Shown: positions 25,318 through 34,783, numbered from the stretch's first letter. The stretch is 64,000 nucleotides of DNA from Actinomyces denticolens (GCF_002072185.1 NZ_MVIW01000006.1:36603-100602), one strand, 5' to 3'. Made by a program: numbers and translations. The notes: a model not told the origin generated them from the sequence alone.

Positions 25318-27041
25318 GCCGGCCGGGCCCGCTCCCGACCGACCGGGTGATGGGCATCGAGACCGAGTACGGGATCCTCGGGGCCGGCGCCGCGGAGGTC
25401 ATCGGCGCCTGCCTCGAGGCCGCCCGCCGCGACGGCCGCCCCGAGGGCGTGCGCTGGGACTACACCGCCGAGCAGCCCCTGCGGGATGCCCGGGGCTTCG
25501 AGATGCGCCGCGAGGACGCCCACCCCGCCATGCTCACCGACGAGACCGGCGCCCCCGGGCCCGTCCCCGGGGCCCGGGCCCCGCGCACCAGCGCCGCCGC
25601 GCGCCTGACCGACCTGGAGGAGTCCTGGCAGCGCGGCACCTCCACATGCCTGCCCGACGGCGGCCGCCTCTACGACGACCACGGCCACCCCGAGTACGCC
25701 ACCCCCGAGTGCTCCACCCCCGCCCAGGCCGTCCTGCACGACCTGGCCGGGCAGACCCTGCTCGCAGACGGTGCGGCGCTCCTGGCCTCACGGGGGTCGC
25801 CCGTGCGCCTGTTCAAGAACAACATCGACGGCAAGGGCGCCTCCTACGGCACCCACGAGAACATCCTCGTCCCCCGGGCCGTGCCCTTCGAGGCACTGGC
25901 CCAGGCCCTCATCCCCCTGCTCGTCGCGCGCCCCCTGCTCACCGGGGCGGGGCGCGCCGGCACCGGGGTCGTGACCAGCGGCGCCCGCCTCCAGGCCTCC
26001 CAGCGGGCCGACTACATCGAGACGGTCATCGGACTGCCCACCGTCATGAACCGGCCCCTGATCAACACCCGCGACGAGCCCCACGCCGACCCCGCCCGCT
26101 GGCGCCGCCTCCACCTCATCCCCGGCGACGCGAGCGCCTTCCCCACCATCACCTGGCTGGCACTGGGCATCGCCGCCCTGGTGTGCCGCTGCGCGGAGGA
26201 CCCCGCCCCCGGCGCCGCTCCCTGGAGGCGCCTGACCCTGGCCGATCCGATCACCGAGCTGCGCGCCGTCTCGCGCGACACGTCCCTCGCCCACCGCCTG
26301 GCCCTGGCCGACGGCGGGAGCGCCGACCCCCTCGACGTGCTGGACGCCTACCTCGACGCCGTCGTCGCCCACCTCGACCGCGCCGGGGCGCCCCACCCGG
26401 CCCCCGAGTCCGACCCGCTGGCCCCCGACCTCGCCGCGCTCGCGGACGGCCTGGACGCCGACGGTCGCGAGACCGGGGCGCTCCTGGCCTTCTGGGAGGC
26501 CTCGATCAATGAGCTCCGGCGCCTGCGCGCCGGGGAGCCCGGCGCCGCCGGGCACCTGGAATGGGTCGCCAAGGGGGAGCTCCTGCGCGCCACCGCCCAG
26601 CGCCACCCGGGACCGGCCGGCGAGCCCGTCCTCCACGCCGTCGACCTGGCCTGGGGCGAGCTCGGCACGGGCCTGGCCCACAGGGTCCCGGCCGCGGCCG
26701 CCGCCGCCGGAGGCCTCGATGAGGCGCGCATCCGTGCCGCCCTGGCCACCCCGCCGCCCACCACCCGGGCGTGGCTGCGCGGACGCCTCCTGGCCCGCTT
26801 CCCCGGCGCCGTCCGCGCAGCCGGCTGGCAGGCGGTCGTGCTCGACGCCGGGGGCGAGCACGACGAGCGACTGGCCCTCGACGAGCCCACGGCGTACGGC
26901 CGGACCCGCACCGAGCCCCTGCTGCGGGCCCCCGGGACCCCGAGGGACTTCCTGGAGGCCCTGGTGGGCACCGGCCGCCTCGGCCCGCCCCAGGCCGCCG
27001 CCCTCACCGGGGCCGGCACCCCGACCTGCCCACGACCATGA
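25314..27041 (+). CDS. dop: Deamidase/depupylase of Pup
   Basis: 575-residue carboxylate-amine-ligase-like enzyme. It deamidates the C-terminal Gln of Pup to Glu and also removes Pup from proteins. The N-terminus reads VMGIETEYGILG (ATP-site glutamates). The nucleophile Asp region is YDDHGHPEYATPE, with NNIDGKGASYGTHEN and INTRDEPHAD downstream. The extra segment between residues ~40 and 100 corresponds to the Dop loop that distinguishes it from PafA. ATG 25314 overlaps the arc stop. Deamidation is needed here because Pup ends in Gln. It is longer than many Dop proteins (~500 aa), with inserts rich in Pro, Ala and Gly. Confidence 0.93.
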   Translation: MSRPGPLPTDRVMGIETEYGILGAGAAEVIGACLEAARRDGRPEGVRWDYTAEQPLRDARGFEMRREDAHPAMLTDETGAPGPVPGARAPRTSAAARLTDLEESWQRGTSTCLPDGGRLYDDHGHPEYATPECSTPAQAVLHDLAGQTLLADGAALLASRGSPVRLFKNNIDGKGASYGTHENILVPRAVPFEALAQALIPLLVARPLLTGAGRAGTGVVTSGARLQASQRADYIETVIGLPTVMNRPLINTRDEPHADPARWRRLHLIPGDASAFPTITWLALGIAALVCRCAEDPAPGAAPWRRLTLADPITELRAVSRDTSLAHRLALADGGSADPLDVLDAYLDAVVAHLDRAGAPHPAPESDPLAPDLAALADGLDADGRETGALLAFWEASINELRRLRAGEPGAAGHLEWVAKGELLRATAQRHPGPAGEPVLHAVDLAWGELGTGLAHRVPAAAAAAGGLDEARIRAALATPPPTTRAWLRGRLLARFPGAVRAAGWQAVVLDAGGEHDERLALDEPTAYGRTRTEPLLRAPGTPRDFLEALVGTGRLGPPQAAALTGAGTPTCPRP

Positions 27042-27066
27042 CGCCCCACGATTGAGGAGAGCCACG

Positions 27067-27255
27067 ATGAGCGAGACCGCCCAGCCCCAATCCACCCACC
27101 ACGACGACCCCGCCCCGGACGACGCCCCCGGGCCCGGCGGCGCGGGCCCGGCGCGCGGCCAGGACCTCGGGAGCGTCCTGGACATGATCGACGACGTGCT
27201 CGCCGTCGGCGCCCAGGAGTTCGTCCAGGGCTTCGTCCAGAAGGGCGGGCAGTGA
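27067..27255 (+). CDS. pup: Prokaryotic ubiquitin-like protein Pup
   Basis: 62-residue small modifier. The N-terminal half is disordered (Gln/His/Asp/Pro/Gly-rich). The C-terminal half carries the helix that binds the ARC coiled coil (DLGSVLDMIDDVLAVGA). It ends EFVQGFVQKGGQ, almost the mycobacterial tail. The terminal Gln means Dop must convert it to Glu before PafA can ligate it to lysines. ATG 27067 follows GAGGAG. It overlaps pafA by four bases (GTGA), at the place where prcB and prcA sit in proteasome-bearing relatives. Confidence 0.95.
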   Translation: MSETAQPQSTHHDDPAPDDAPGPGGAGPARGQDLGSVLDMIDDVLAVGAQEFVQGFVQKGGQ

Positions 27256-28754
27256 GCCGCGTCGTCGGCCTGGAGACCGAGTTCGGCCTGCTGCGCCAGG
27301 GCGCCGACGGCCGCGCGGAGGACCCCGCGCGCACCGCCGACGAGCTCATGCGCCACCGCCCTCCCGGTTACAGGAGCACGAACATGTTCCTGCCCAACGG
27401 CGGCCGCCTCTACCTCGACGTCGGCTCGCACCCCGAGTACGCCACCGCCGAGTGCGCCACCGTGCGCCAGCTCGTCGCCCAGGACGAGGCCGGCAGAGCC
27501 CTGGTCGCCTCCATGGCCGAGCTCGCCGCCGCAGGCGACGGGGGCGGTGAGGGCGCCGGGGGCCGTGGGGACGGCGGCTCGCGGACGATCCATGTCCTGG
27601 CCAACAACAACGACTCCGCCGGCCACACTTACGGCTGCCACGAGAACTACTCCCTGCCCCGCCGCGTGAGCCCGGAGGACATCCTGCCCGTGCTCTTCAC
27701 GTTCCTGGCCACCCGGCCCGTCCTCGTGGGCTCGGGCGCCCCCGTGGGCGGCAGGGCGGGCACCGACGCGGGCCTCGCGGGCATCGAGGACGATGAGAGC
27801 AACGAGGGCGGTGAGGACTCGGCCTGGGCGCTGTCCCCCAGGGCGCCCCACCTGCGCGCACTGGCCTCGGCCGACACCACCGGCGAGCGGGCCCTCGTCA
27901 ACACCCGGGACGAGCCCCACGCCGACCCGGGGCGCCTGCGGCGCCTGCACATCACCTGCGCCGACACCACGATGTCCTCCACGACGACGGGCCTGCGCAC
28001 CGCCCTGACCATCCTCCTCCTCGACGCCCTCGAGGCGGGCGCCGACATGGACGCCATCGTCCTGGCCGACCCCCTGGAGGCGCTGGCCTCACTGGGCTCG
28101 GGCCCGTGGGGGGACCGGCCCGTGCGGGCCCGAGATGGGCGGACTCTCACCCCCGTGGACGTGCAGGAGGAGATCCTCGCGCACCTGCTCGACCGCCTCG
28201 ACGCCGTCGGCGCCCCTCCGGCTCTCGAGGACGCGGAGCACCTCGTGCGGGACCTCGCCCCCCGGGTCATCGGCGCCCTGCGGGCGCGGGAGGCCGGGGC
28301 CATCGACACGGAGATCGACTGGGCGATCAAGCGGCGCGTCATGCGCGCCCACCGGCAGCGCCACCCCGATCTCCGCGGGCAGGCGCTCGCCGTCCTGCGG
28401 CAGCGGGTGGACCTGGCCTACCACGACCTCGATCCGAGCAGCGGCCTGACCCAGCGCCTGCGCGCCCAGGGGCAGATGGCCGAGCTGTGCTCGGCGCAGG
28501 AGATCGAGCAGGCGGTCATCCAGGCCCCGCCGACTCGGGCCGCCCTGCGCGGCGCCTTCATCCAGGCCTGCCTCGATCGCGAGGCCGACTTCTCCGTCAC
28601 CTGGTCCAGCATCCGCCTGGACTCGCCTCCCTCGCCGGCCGTCGACCTGCTCGATCCCGCGGCGTCCAGCGACCCCGCCGCCGAGGCCCTCCTCGACCGG
28701 GTCCGCGCCCTGCGCCCCGAGGAGATCCGGCGCATCCGCCCCCAAGGGCTCTGA
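27252..28754 (+). CDS. pafA: Proteasome accessory factor A, Pup ligase
   Basis: 500-residue ligase that joins the C-terminal Glu of Pup to substrate lysines, using ATP. It shares the fold of Dop but lacks the Dop loop. Recognised features are RVVGLETEFGLL, YLDVGSHPEYATAECAT (with the catalytic Asp), NNNDSAGHTYGCHENY and VNTRDEPHADP. A Gly-rich insert near residues 95-115 and an Asp/Glu-rich one near 175-200 enlarge it slightly. GTG 27252 overlaps pup. It is convergent with proC. It completes a pupylation system whose products cannot go to a 20S proteasome encoded in this locus. Confidence 0.94.
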   Translation: MSRVVGLETEFGLLRQGADGRAEDPARTADELMRHRPPGYRSTNMFLPNGGRLYLDVGSHPEYATAECATVRQLVAQDEAGRALVASMAELAAAGDGGGEGAGGRGDGGSRTIHVLANNNDSAGHTYGCHENYSLPRRVSPEDILPVLFTFLATRPVLVGSGAPVGGRAGTDAGLAGIEDDESNEGGEDSAWALSPRAPHLRALASADTTGERALVNTRDEPHADPGRLRRLHITCADTTMSSTTTGLRTALTILLLDALEAGADMDAIVLADPLEALASLGSGPWGDRPVRARDGRTLTPVDVQEEILAHLLDRLDAVGAPPALEDAEHLVRDLAPRVIGALRAREAGAIDTEIDWAIKRRVMRAHRQRHPDLRGQALAVLRQRVDLAYHDLDPSSGLTQRLRAQGQMAELCSAQEIEQAVIQAPPTRAALRGAFIQACLDREADFSVTWSSIRLDSPPSPAVDLLDPAASSDPAAEALLDRVRALRPEEIRRIRPQGL

Positions 28755-28795
28755 GCGCCCGGGGCGGAGAGCGCGGCCTGCGCGCCCGCGCGGCC

Positions 28796-29620
28796 TCAGG
28801 CTCCCAACTCGCGGTCCCTGGCGACCGTGGCCTCGAAGGCCCGCACGACGGCGTCGGAGAATCCCGCGCGCTCCATCGCCGTCAGCCCGGCGATCGTCGT
28901 GCCGCCCGGCGAGCAGATGGCGTCGATGAGATCCGCCGGGGTGCGGGGCGGCTCGGCGGCGGTCCCCGCCTGGGCGGCCAGCGCCGAACCCAGCACTGCC
29001 TGGGTGACGATCTCGACGGCCGTGCTCTTGGGGATCCCGCCCAGCACGCCCGCCCGGGACAGGGCCTCGATGAAGGCCAGGACGAAGGCGGGGGAGGAGC
29101 CCGCCAGGCCCACGAAGGCTGAGAAGTCCTTGTCGTCCAGCTCCACGGTGCGCCCGACGGCGCCCATGAGTGCGCGCACCGGCGCCATGGCGGTCTCATC
29201 GACACCCTGGCCCGCCGCCAGCGCCGTCATCGAGGCGCCCACCCCGGCGGCCATGTTCGGCATCGCCCGCACCGCCCGGGCGCCGGCGGGCAGGAGGGCG
29301 GCCAGACGCTCCAGGGTGAGCCCCGCGGCGATGGACAGCACGAGCGGCGAGCGCTCGGCCAGCACGGGGGCCAACCTCTCCACGACCCCGGGCAGGACCT
29401 GCGGCTTGACCGCCAGGACGAGGACGTCGTCGCCTCCCAGGCGGGTCACGAGGTCGGCGGAGTCGGGCACGTGACCCGCGCCCGTCTCCGCGGCCAGTAC
29501 CCGGGCCGAGTCGTGGGCACTCGTGACGAGGATGGTGGCGGGGGAGATGCCCGCGCGGATCGCCCCTCGAACGATCGCGCCCGCCATGTTCCCCGCGCCG
29601 ATGAAGCCGTAAGTCGTCAT
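28796..29620 (-). CDS. proC: Pyrroline-5-carboxylate reductase
   Basis: 274-residue NAD(P)H-dependent enzyme for the last step of proline synthesis. The N-terminal Rossmann motif is GFIGAGNMAGAI. The middle VLAVKPQVLPGVV and the RAMPNMAAGVGASM stretch are typical. The C-terminal dimerisation domain carries GLAGSSPAFV and the signature D-ICSPGGTTIAGLTAMERAG. Single gene with start ATG 29620. It is convergent with pafA and divergent from the dehydrogenase gene, with 114 bases between the two starts. Confidence 0.95.
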   Translation of the reverse strand: MTTYGFIGAGNMAGAIVRGAIRAGISPATILVTSAHDSARVLAAETGAGHVPDSADLVTRLGGDDVLVLAVKPQVLPGVVERLAPVLAERSPLVLSIAAGLTLERLAALLPAGARAVRAMPNMAAGVGASMTALAAGQGVDETAMAPVRALMGAVGRTVELDDKDFSAFVGLAGSSPAFVLAFIEALSRAGVLGGIPKSTAVEIVTQAVLGSALAAQAGTAAEPPRTPADLIDAICSPGGTTIAGLTAMERAGFSDAVVRAFEATVARDRELGA

Positions 29621-29734
29621 CGCCCCAGGCTACCCGCCTGCCGGCCAGCAGCCGTCCGCACCGGCCTCCGCGCAGCGATTCCGATTCCCGGGGAACCATG
29701 GCGCCCGCACGGGGCGGCGGTCCACAATGGCCGC

Positions 29735-30547
29735 ATGAGCACCCAGGACGCAATTACTCCACCACCCGTCGAGTCCGCCCCCGAATCCGCCCAGGCTCCC
29801 GATTCCGCGCGTCGCGCGCTCGTCACCGGCGCCTCCACCGGGATCGGGGCCGCCACCGTCCGCCTCCTGCGCGCCCACGGGTGGGAGGTCGTCGCCACCG
29901 CACGGCGGGCCGAGCGCCTGGCGGCCCTCGCCGACGAGACCGGCTGCGAGTGGATCGCCGCCGACCTGCAGAAGCCCGAGGACGTTGAGCGCCTGGCCCA
30001 CGAGGCCCAGGCGGCAGGCCCCATCGACGCCGTCGTCAACAACGCCGGCGGGGCGATCGGCGTCGATCCGGTGGCGCAGGGCAAGCCCGAGGAATGGCTG
30101 ACCATGTATGAGCGCAACGTGCTCGGGGCGCTGCGCGTGAGCCAGGCCTTCCTGCCCGCGATGCGCGAGCGCGGCGGCGACCTCCTCTTCCTCACCTCCA
30201 CGGCCGGCCAGGCCGCCTACCCCGGGGGCGCGGGCTACGTGGCCGCCAAGCACGCCGAGCGGATCATCGCCAACACCCTGCGCCTGGAGCTCGTGGGCGA
30301 GCCCGTGCGCGTCATCGAGATCGCCCCGGGGCTGGTGGCCACGGAGGAGTTCTCCCTCAACCGCCTCCACGGCGACGCCGCCGCGGCCGCGCGCGTCTAC
30401 GAGGGCGTCGCGGAGCCGCTCGTGGCAGAGGACATCGCCGAGTGCATCGTGTGGGCCCTGGAGCGCCCCGCCCACGTCAACATCGACTCCCTCACCGTGC
30501 GCCCCCGCGCCCAGGCGTCCAACACCGTGGTCGCGCGCGACAGCTGA
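29735..30547 (+). CDS. Short-chain dehydrogenase/reductase (SDR)
   Basis: 270-residue classical SDR. The cofactor motif TGASTGIG is at 31-38, the NNAGG motif in the middle, and the catalytic Tyr168-x3-Lys172 in YVAAK, preceded by the STAGQ serine. Basic residues after the first beta strand (ARRAER) favour NADP(H). It resembles the YdfG-like subgroup that acts on 3-hydroxy acids and serine; the real substrate is unknown. The first ~25 residues are Pro/Ser/Ala-rich. ATG 29735 has no clear Shine-Dalgarno, and CACAAT at 29723-29728 could be the -10 of a leaderless message. Confidence 0.85.
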   Translation: MSTQDAITPPPVESAPESAQAPDSARRALVTGASTGIGAATVRLLRAHGWEVVATARRAERLAALADETGCEWIAADLQKPEDVERLAHEAQAAGPIDAVVNNAGGAIGVDPVAQGKPEEWLTMYERNVLGALRVSQAFLPAMRERGGDLLFLTSTAGQAAYPGGAGYVAAKHAERIIANTLRLELVGEPVRVIEIAPGLVATEEFSLNRLHGDAAAAARVYEGVAEPLVAEDIAECIVWALERPAHVNIDSLTVRPRAQASNTVVARDS

Positions 30548-30607
30548 GCGGCGCAGCCCGGGCTCGCCGGTGCGCCCGGCCCCGACCCCGACGGGTGCGC
30601 CCGAGCC

Positions 30608-30725
30608 GATCGGTGCGCTTTGCCCCGAGAGGTGCGGTTCGCTCCCACAGGTGCGGGCAGGACGCACCGCTCGGGGAATACGGCACCGCTCGGGGCAGGA
30701 CGCACCGCTCGGGGCGGATGGCGCC
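30608..30725. repeat. Compound palindromic repeat, copy C (19-bp units)
   Basis: Two forward units (30608-30626 and 30627-30646) and a 17-bp centre ACAGGTGCGGGCAGGAC (30647-30663) are followed by three nearly identical inverted units of the GCACCGCTCGGGG... type (30664-30682, 30683-30701, 30702-30720) and a partial one. A worn extra unit may precede it (30590-30607). It lies between the convergent SDR and chelatase genes. The three inverted units differ mainly in their last five bases. Confidence 0.8.
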
Positions 30726-30774
30726 GGTCGATGGCACCGGGGGCGTGATCATCGCGCTGAACAGCTCGGAGAGC

Positions 30775-31500
30775 TCAGGCGGCGCGCAGGTAGCGCTCGA
30801 CGACGACCTCGGCCAGGGCGGCATGGTGGCCGATCGGCGGGGCCAGGACATCGGCTCCGCTGGAGCGCAGGGCCGCCGAGAAGCGCCCCTCGGCCAGCAG
30901 ATAGGTGGCCACCGCGATCATGCGCGCGCCCTCGGCGCGCCACGCCTCCACCGCCTCGCTCACGCTCGGCCGCCCGGCGGACAGGTAGGCGGCGCGCACC
31001 GGCAGGCCGAGCCTCGACTCCAGCCTGCGGGCGGCCCTCTCCGCCTCCCGCACCGGGCCGGCCCGCCGCGACCCCGCCGCCGCCAGCACGATCCCGTCGA
31101 GATCGGACCAGCGTGCGCCCTGCTCGACGAGCCGTCCGCCGAGCCGGTCGACGACGGCGCCGATGAGCGCCGGGTGCGGGCCCAGGTGCCCGGTGAGCCT
31201 GGCCGGGCCGTGCTCGCCCACCATGGCCGGCAGGTCCTTCTCCACGTGATACCCCGAGCCGAGGAACACGGGGACCACCACCGGCTCGTCCCCGCCACCG
31301 AGCGCCTGGCGGGCAGTCGGTGATTGGAACTCCACGTACCCGTGACTCACCTCCAGCCCGGGCAGCCGCGCCGCGACGTCCTGGGCCACGTGCTCCAGGA
31401 GGGGCACCGCCCCGCGCCGACGCGTCCCATGGGCCAGGAGCACGAGGCGGCGGGGCGGCCTGCCAGTGCCCCTGGGCCCGCCGGCCATGCCCTGGCTCAT
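30775..31500 (-). CDS. CbiX/SirB-like sirohydrochlorin chelatase
   Basis: 241-residue protein with two repeated CbiX-type halves. The first half carries LVLLAHGTRRRGAVPLLE and VVVPVFLGSGYHVEKDLP, where the conserved His residues bind the metal. The second half begins GIVLAAAGSRRAGPVREAE. It would insert Fe(II) into sirohydrochlorin to make siroheme, the cofactor of the sulfite reductase in this operon. ATG 31500 overlaps the TauE-like gene by four bases, making it the last gene of the sulfate operon. The operon context (cobA plus siroheme enzyme) supports iron rather than cobalt. Confidence 0.8.
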   Translation of the reverse strand: MSQGMAGGPRGTGRPPRRLVLLAHGTRRRGAVPLLEHVAQDVAARLPGLEVSHGYVEFQSPTARQALGGGDEPVVVPVFLGSGYHVEKDLPAMVGEHGPARLTGHLGPHPALIGAVVDRLGGRLVEQGARWSDLDGIVLAAAGSRRAGPVREAERAARRLESRLGLPVRAAYLSAGRPSVSEAVEAWRAEGARMIAVATYLLAEGRFSAALRSSGADVLAPPIGHHAALAEVVVERYLRAA

Positions 31501-32483
31501 AGAGCGGCCCCCACGCGCGCCTCAGCGCCGGCCCCGGCGCCCACCCGTGCTTCCGCGCCGGCCCCGGCCCCCACGGATTCGCGGCGCAACGCCCCGTGCG
31601 GGCGCGATGCCGTGGCGAGCCTGCGCGCGCGCCGTGCCCCGCTCGCACTGATGGCCACCAGCACCGCCAGGACCGGTACGAGCATCACGATGATCCCGAT
31701 GATGAGGGCCGCCGGGGCGCCGAGCGAGTGGAGGATCGTCGTCAGGTTCGTGCACACGATGAGAGCGCCGACGCCGCTGCCCAGCACCTGCCCGGGCAGG
31801 CGGGAGACCACCCAGGCGGCCAGCGGGGCGGCCAGCGCGCCCCCGGCGAGCACCGCCAGGACCACGCCGTTGTCGATCCCCGCCGTCCCCAGTCCCGCCA
31901 GGAACCCGGCAGAGGCGGCCAGGCTCACGAGGAACTCCGCGGTGTCCACGCTGCCGACCACCGTGCGCGGGGCGGTTCGCCCCCGGCTGAGCAGCGTCGT
32001 CGTCGCCACGGGCCCCCAGCCGCCACCGCCCGTGGCGTCGATGAACCCTCCCAGCAGGCCCAGCGGGGCGAGGAAGAGCGCCGAGTGCGGGCTCTTACGG
32101 GCGGTCGAGCCCGCGGGCGGCCGGACGGTGAAGCGTGCCAGCACGTAGATTCCCAGTGCGAGGAGGATCGTGGAGCTGATCGGCGTGGCCGCCTGGCTGG
32201 ACAGGTGGGACAGGACCGTGGCGCCGAGGAACGCCCCCACCGCGCCGGGGCCCGCCAGGCGGGCGGTCAGCCGCCAGTCCGTGTTGCCGAGCCGGTGGTG
32301 GGAGGCCCCCGAGACAACGGTCGTGCCGATCTCCGCCAGGTGCACCGAGGCGCTGGCCAGGGCCGGGCTGAGGCCGGCCAGCAGCAGGAGGGAGGAGCTC
32401 GTGACGCCGTAGCCCATGCCGAGGGCGCCGTCGACGAGCTGGGCGACGAGCCCGGCGAGGGCGAGAATGATGAGCTTGCGCAT
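31497..32483 (-). CDS. TauE/SafE-family sulfite or sulfur-compound transporter
   Basis: 328-residue membrane protein with about eight hydrophobic segments. It starts [26 protein letters not shown] and has a second half-repeat around [21 protein letters not shown], the twin-motif hallmark of TauE/SafE permeases. Within a sulfate assimilation operon it may export sulfite or move sulfate or another sulfur anion; the direction is not evident. ATG 32483 follows GGAGGCC. The cytoplasmic tail contains an 11-residue tandem repeat ([14 protein letters not shown], two copies) encoded by a local DNA duplication just before the stop. Confidence 0.82.
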   Translation of the reverse strand: MRKLIILALAGLVAQLVDGALGMGYGVTSSSLLLLAGLSPALASASVHLAEIGTTVVSGASHHRLGNTDWRLTARLAGPGAVGAFLGATVLSHLSSQAATPISSTILLALGIYVLARFTVRPPAGSTARKSPHSALFLAPLGLLGGFIDATGGGGWGPVATTTLLSRGRTAPRTVVGSVDTAEFLVSLAASAGFLAGLGTAGIDNGVVLAVLAGGALAAPLAAWVVSRLPGQVLGSGVGALIVCTNLTTILHSLGAPAALIIGIIVMLVPVLAVLVAISASGARRARRLATASRPHGALRRESVGAGAGAEARVGAGAGAEARVGAAL

Positions 32484-32545
32484 GGTGGCCTCCGTGGCGG
32501 CGTGGTCTGCGGTTCGGGATGGGTGGGGTGGTTGGGGTCGATGGG

Positions 32546-33376
32546 TCAGGCACCGGTGACGATCCGGCGGTCCCAGTCGGGGCCGAGGGTGACGACGTCG
32601 CCGAGGACGATGACCGCCGGCGCGGCCACGCCGACCGACGCGGCGACCTCGCTCAGGCATCGCAGGAGAGTCGTCGTCACCCTCTGCTCGGGGCGCAGGC
32701 CGTTCTCGACGACGGCCGCCGGGGTGAGGGGATCGGCACCGCGCCCCAGCAGGATCGACACCGAGCGGGCCAGGTGCGTGACGCCCATGAGCAGCACGAG
32801 CGTGTGGTCCCTGCGCGCGGGGACCGTGGAGATGAGGTCCTCATGGGCGCTGACCACGGAGAAGCCGCGGGCCAGGCCCCTGTGGGTGACGGGGATGCCC
32901 GCCGCCGCCGGCACGGCCACCGCGGAGGTGACGCCCGGGACCACCTCCACCTCGACGCCGGCCGCCCGGCACGCCTGTACCTCCTCGCCGCCCCTCCCCA
33001 GGACGAAGGGATCCCCGCCCTTGAGACGGACCACCGCCTGGCCGCTGCGCGCCCGCTCGACGAGTAGCGCGTCGATGCCGTCCTGGGGCACGAGGTGGCG
33101 GCCGGGCCGCTTGGCGACGTCGATGACCTCGACCCCCGGTGGGCAGTGATCGAGGAGCTCGCGCGGGGCCAGGCGGTCGACGACGACGACCTCGGCCACC
33201 CTCAGCGCCTCCAGGCCCCTCAGTGTGATGAGCGAGGGGTCCCCGGGTCCCGCCCCCACGAGGGTCACCGAGCCGGCCCCCGGCTCCCGGCCTCCCGCTG
33301 CGGGGCTCGTCGCTGCGGGGGTCGCCTTCCCGCCGGCCCCAGTGGCCGGGCCGGGGGGCGCGTGGTGCCCGCTCAT
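32546..33376 (-). CDS. cobA: Uroporphyrinogen-III C-methyltransferase
   Basis: 276-residue SAM-dependent methyltransferase of the SUMT family. It makes precorrin-2, the siroheme precursor. It has the glycine-rich [18 protein letters not shown] start, then [18 protein letters not shown] and [21 protein letters not shown]. It lacks the CysG-type dehydrogenase/chelatase N-terminal half, so precorrin-2 oxidation must be supplied elsewhere; chelation may be by the CbiX-like protein downstream. ATG 33376 overlaps the cysN stop (ATGA). The first 35 residues are a Gly/Ala/Pro-rich extension. Confidence 0.92.
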   Translation of the reverse strand: MSGHHAPPGPATGAGGKATPAATSPAAGGREPGAGSVTLVGAGPGDPSLITLRGLEALRVAEVVVVDRLAPRELLDHCPPGVEVIDVAKRPGRHLVPQDGIDALLVERARSGQAVVRLKGGDPFVLGRGGEEVQACRAAGVEVEVVPGVTSAVAVPAAAGIPVTHRGLARGFSVVSAHEDLISTVPARRDHTLVLLMGVTHLARSVSILLGRGADPLTPAAVVENGLRPEQRVTTTLLRCLSEVAASVGVAAPAVIVLGDVVTLGPDWDRRIVTGA

Positions 33377-34731
33377 GCCCACTCCCGGGAGGGCGCCGGC
33401 CGAGCCCGATCCGTCCGATCCGCCTCATCGGCGCCGCGCGCCATGCCGGCCGCCAGCGTCCAGCCGTCATGGGCGTCGATGACGAGGAAGGCGCCGTCGG
33501 TGCGCGAGCGCTCGTAGGGGGCCACTGGGATGGCCTCGGCCAGGCGCAGGCGCACCCGCCCGATGTCGTTGAGCTCCAGGGAATCGGCCGGCACGAGCGT
33601 GAGGTCGTCCAAGTCCAGGCTCCCGGCGATGCTCGCGACCACCGCCTGGATGGTCCTCGTGCCGTGCTTGACCAGGACGCGGTCGCGCTCGCGCAGCGGC
33701 CGGTCGGACAGCCACGCCAGGCTGGCCCCGATCTCGCGGGTGGGCTCCGGCGCCCCATCGGGCGCGGCGAGCAGGTCGCCGCGCGAGACATCGATGTCAT
33801 CGGCCAGCTCGAGCGTGACCGACTGGCCGGTGACGGCGCGCTCCAAGGGGCGATCGCCCAGGTGGATCCCCACGACGGTGGTGGCGCGCCCCGAGGGCAG
33901 GACGAGGACCTCGTCCCCGACCGCCACGGCGCCGGCCGCCACCTGCCCGGCGTATCCGCGGAAGTCCTCCAGGCCCCGAGGGGCGGCGCTCTGCGGGCGG
34001 ATGACGGACTGCACGGGCAGCCGGAAGGGGCGGTCGGCCTCCGGCGGGTCCACCGGGATGGTCTCGAGGAGCTCCAGGAGCGCGGGGCCGGCGTAGAACG
34101 GGGTGCGCTCGGAGCGGGTGACGATGTTGTCCCCCTCCAGCGCGCAGGTCGGCAGGACGCGCGTGTCCGCCAGGCCCAGCCCCGCCGCGACGGCCTGGAT
34201 ATCGGCCGCCACGGAGGCGTACACCTCGGCGGAGTAGTCGACCAGGTCGATCTTGTTGACGGCGACGACGACGTGCGGCACCCGCAGCAGCGCCGCCACG
34301 GCCAGGTGACGCCGGGTCTGCTCGACGACGCCGTGGCGGGCGTCGACCAGTAGGACGACCAGGTCGGCGGTCGATGCGCCGGTCACGGTGTTGCGGGTGT
34401 ACTGCACGTGCCCGGGGCAGTCGGCCAGGATGAAGGAGCGCCTGGGGGTGGCGAAGTAGCGGTAGGCGACGTCGATCGTGATGCCCTGCTCGCGCTCGGC
34501 GCGCAGCCCATCGGTGAGCAGGGCAAGGTCCGTGCGGGTCATGCCCCGGTCGAGGCTGACCCTCTCGACGGCGGCGAGCTGGTCGCGCAGGACGGACTTG
34601 GAGTCGAACAGGAGGCGGCCCACGAGCGTCGACTTGCCGTCGTCGACGCTGCCGGCCGTGGCCAGGCGCAGCAGGCTCGTGGGTCCGCCCACGGGGGCGC
34701 GCCCGGGCGCGGGGGTGGTCGTTGTCATCAT
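33373..34731 (-). CDS. cysN: Sulfate adenylyltransferase large (GTPase) subunit
   Basis: 452-residue translation-factor-like GTPase that drives ATP sulfurylase with CysD. G1 GSVDDGKST (residue 27 on), G3 DCPGH, G4 NKID and the GITIDVAYRYF switch are present. Two beta-barrel domains follow. There is no fused APS kinase (no CysC/NodQ extension), in keeping with a pathway that reduces APS directly. ATG 34731 has GAGGAC upstream, and 52 bases separate it from cysD. It overlaps cobA. Confidence 0.94.
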   Translation of the reverse strand: MMTTTTPAPGRAPVGGPTSLLRLATAGSVDDGKSTLVGRLLFDSKSVLRDQLAAVERVSLDRGMTRTDLALLTDGLRAEREQGITIDVAYRYFATPRRSFILADCPGHVQYTRNTVTGASTADLVVLLVDARHGVVEQTRRHLAVAALLRVPHVVVAVNKIDLVDYSAEVYASVAADIQAVAAGLGLADTRVLPTCALEGDNIVTRSERTPFYAGPALLELLETIPVDPPEADRPFRLPVQSVIRPQSAAPRGLEDFRGYAGQVAAGAVAVGDEVLVLPSGRATTVVGIHLGDRPLERAVTGQSVTLELADDIDVSRGDLLAAPDGAPEPTREIGASLAWLSDRPLRERDRVLVKHGTRTIQAVVASIAGSLDLDDLTLVPADSLELNDIGRVRLRLAEAIPVAPYERSRTDGAFLVIDAHDGWTLAAGMARGADEADRTDRARPAPSREWA

Positions 34732-34783
34732 GTGTCCTCGGGGTCGTCGGTGGGGCGGGGGAGAAGGGGGACGAGAGGCGGGC

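Noticed and set aside
30608..30725. Repeat copy C as an ordinary terminator between convergent genes
   Set aside because: Too long and modular, and it shares unit sequence with two other loci, though it could still act as a terminator.
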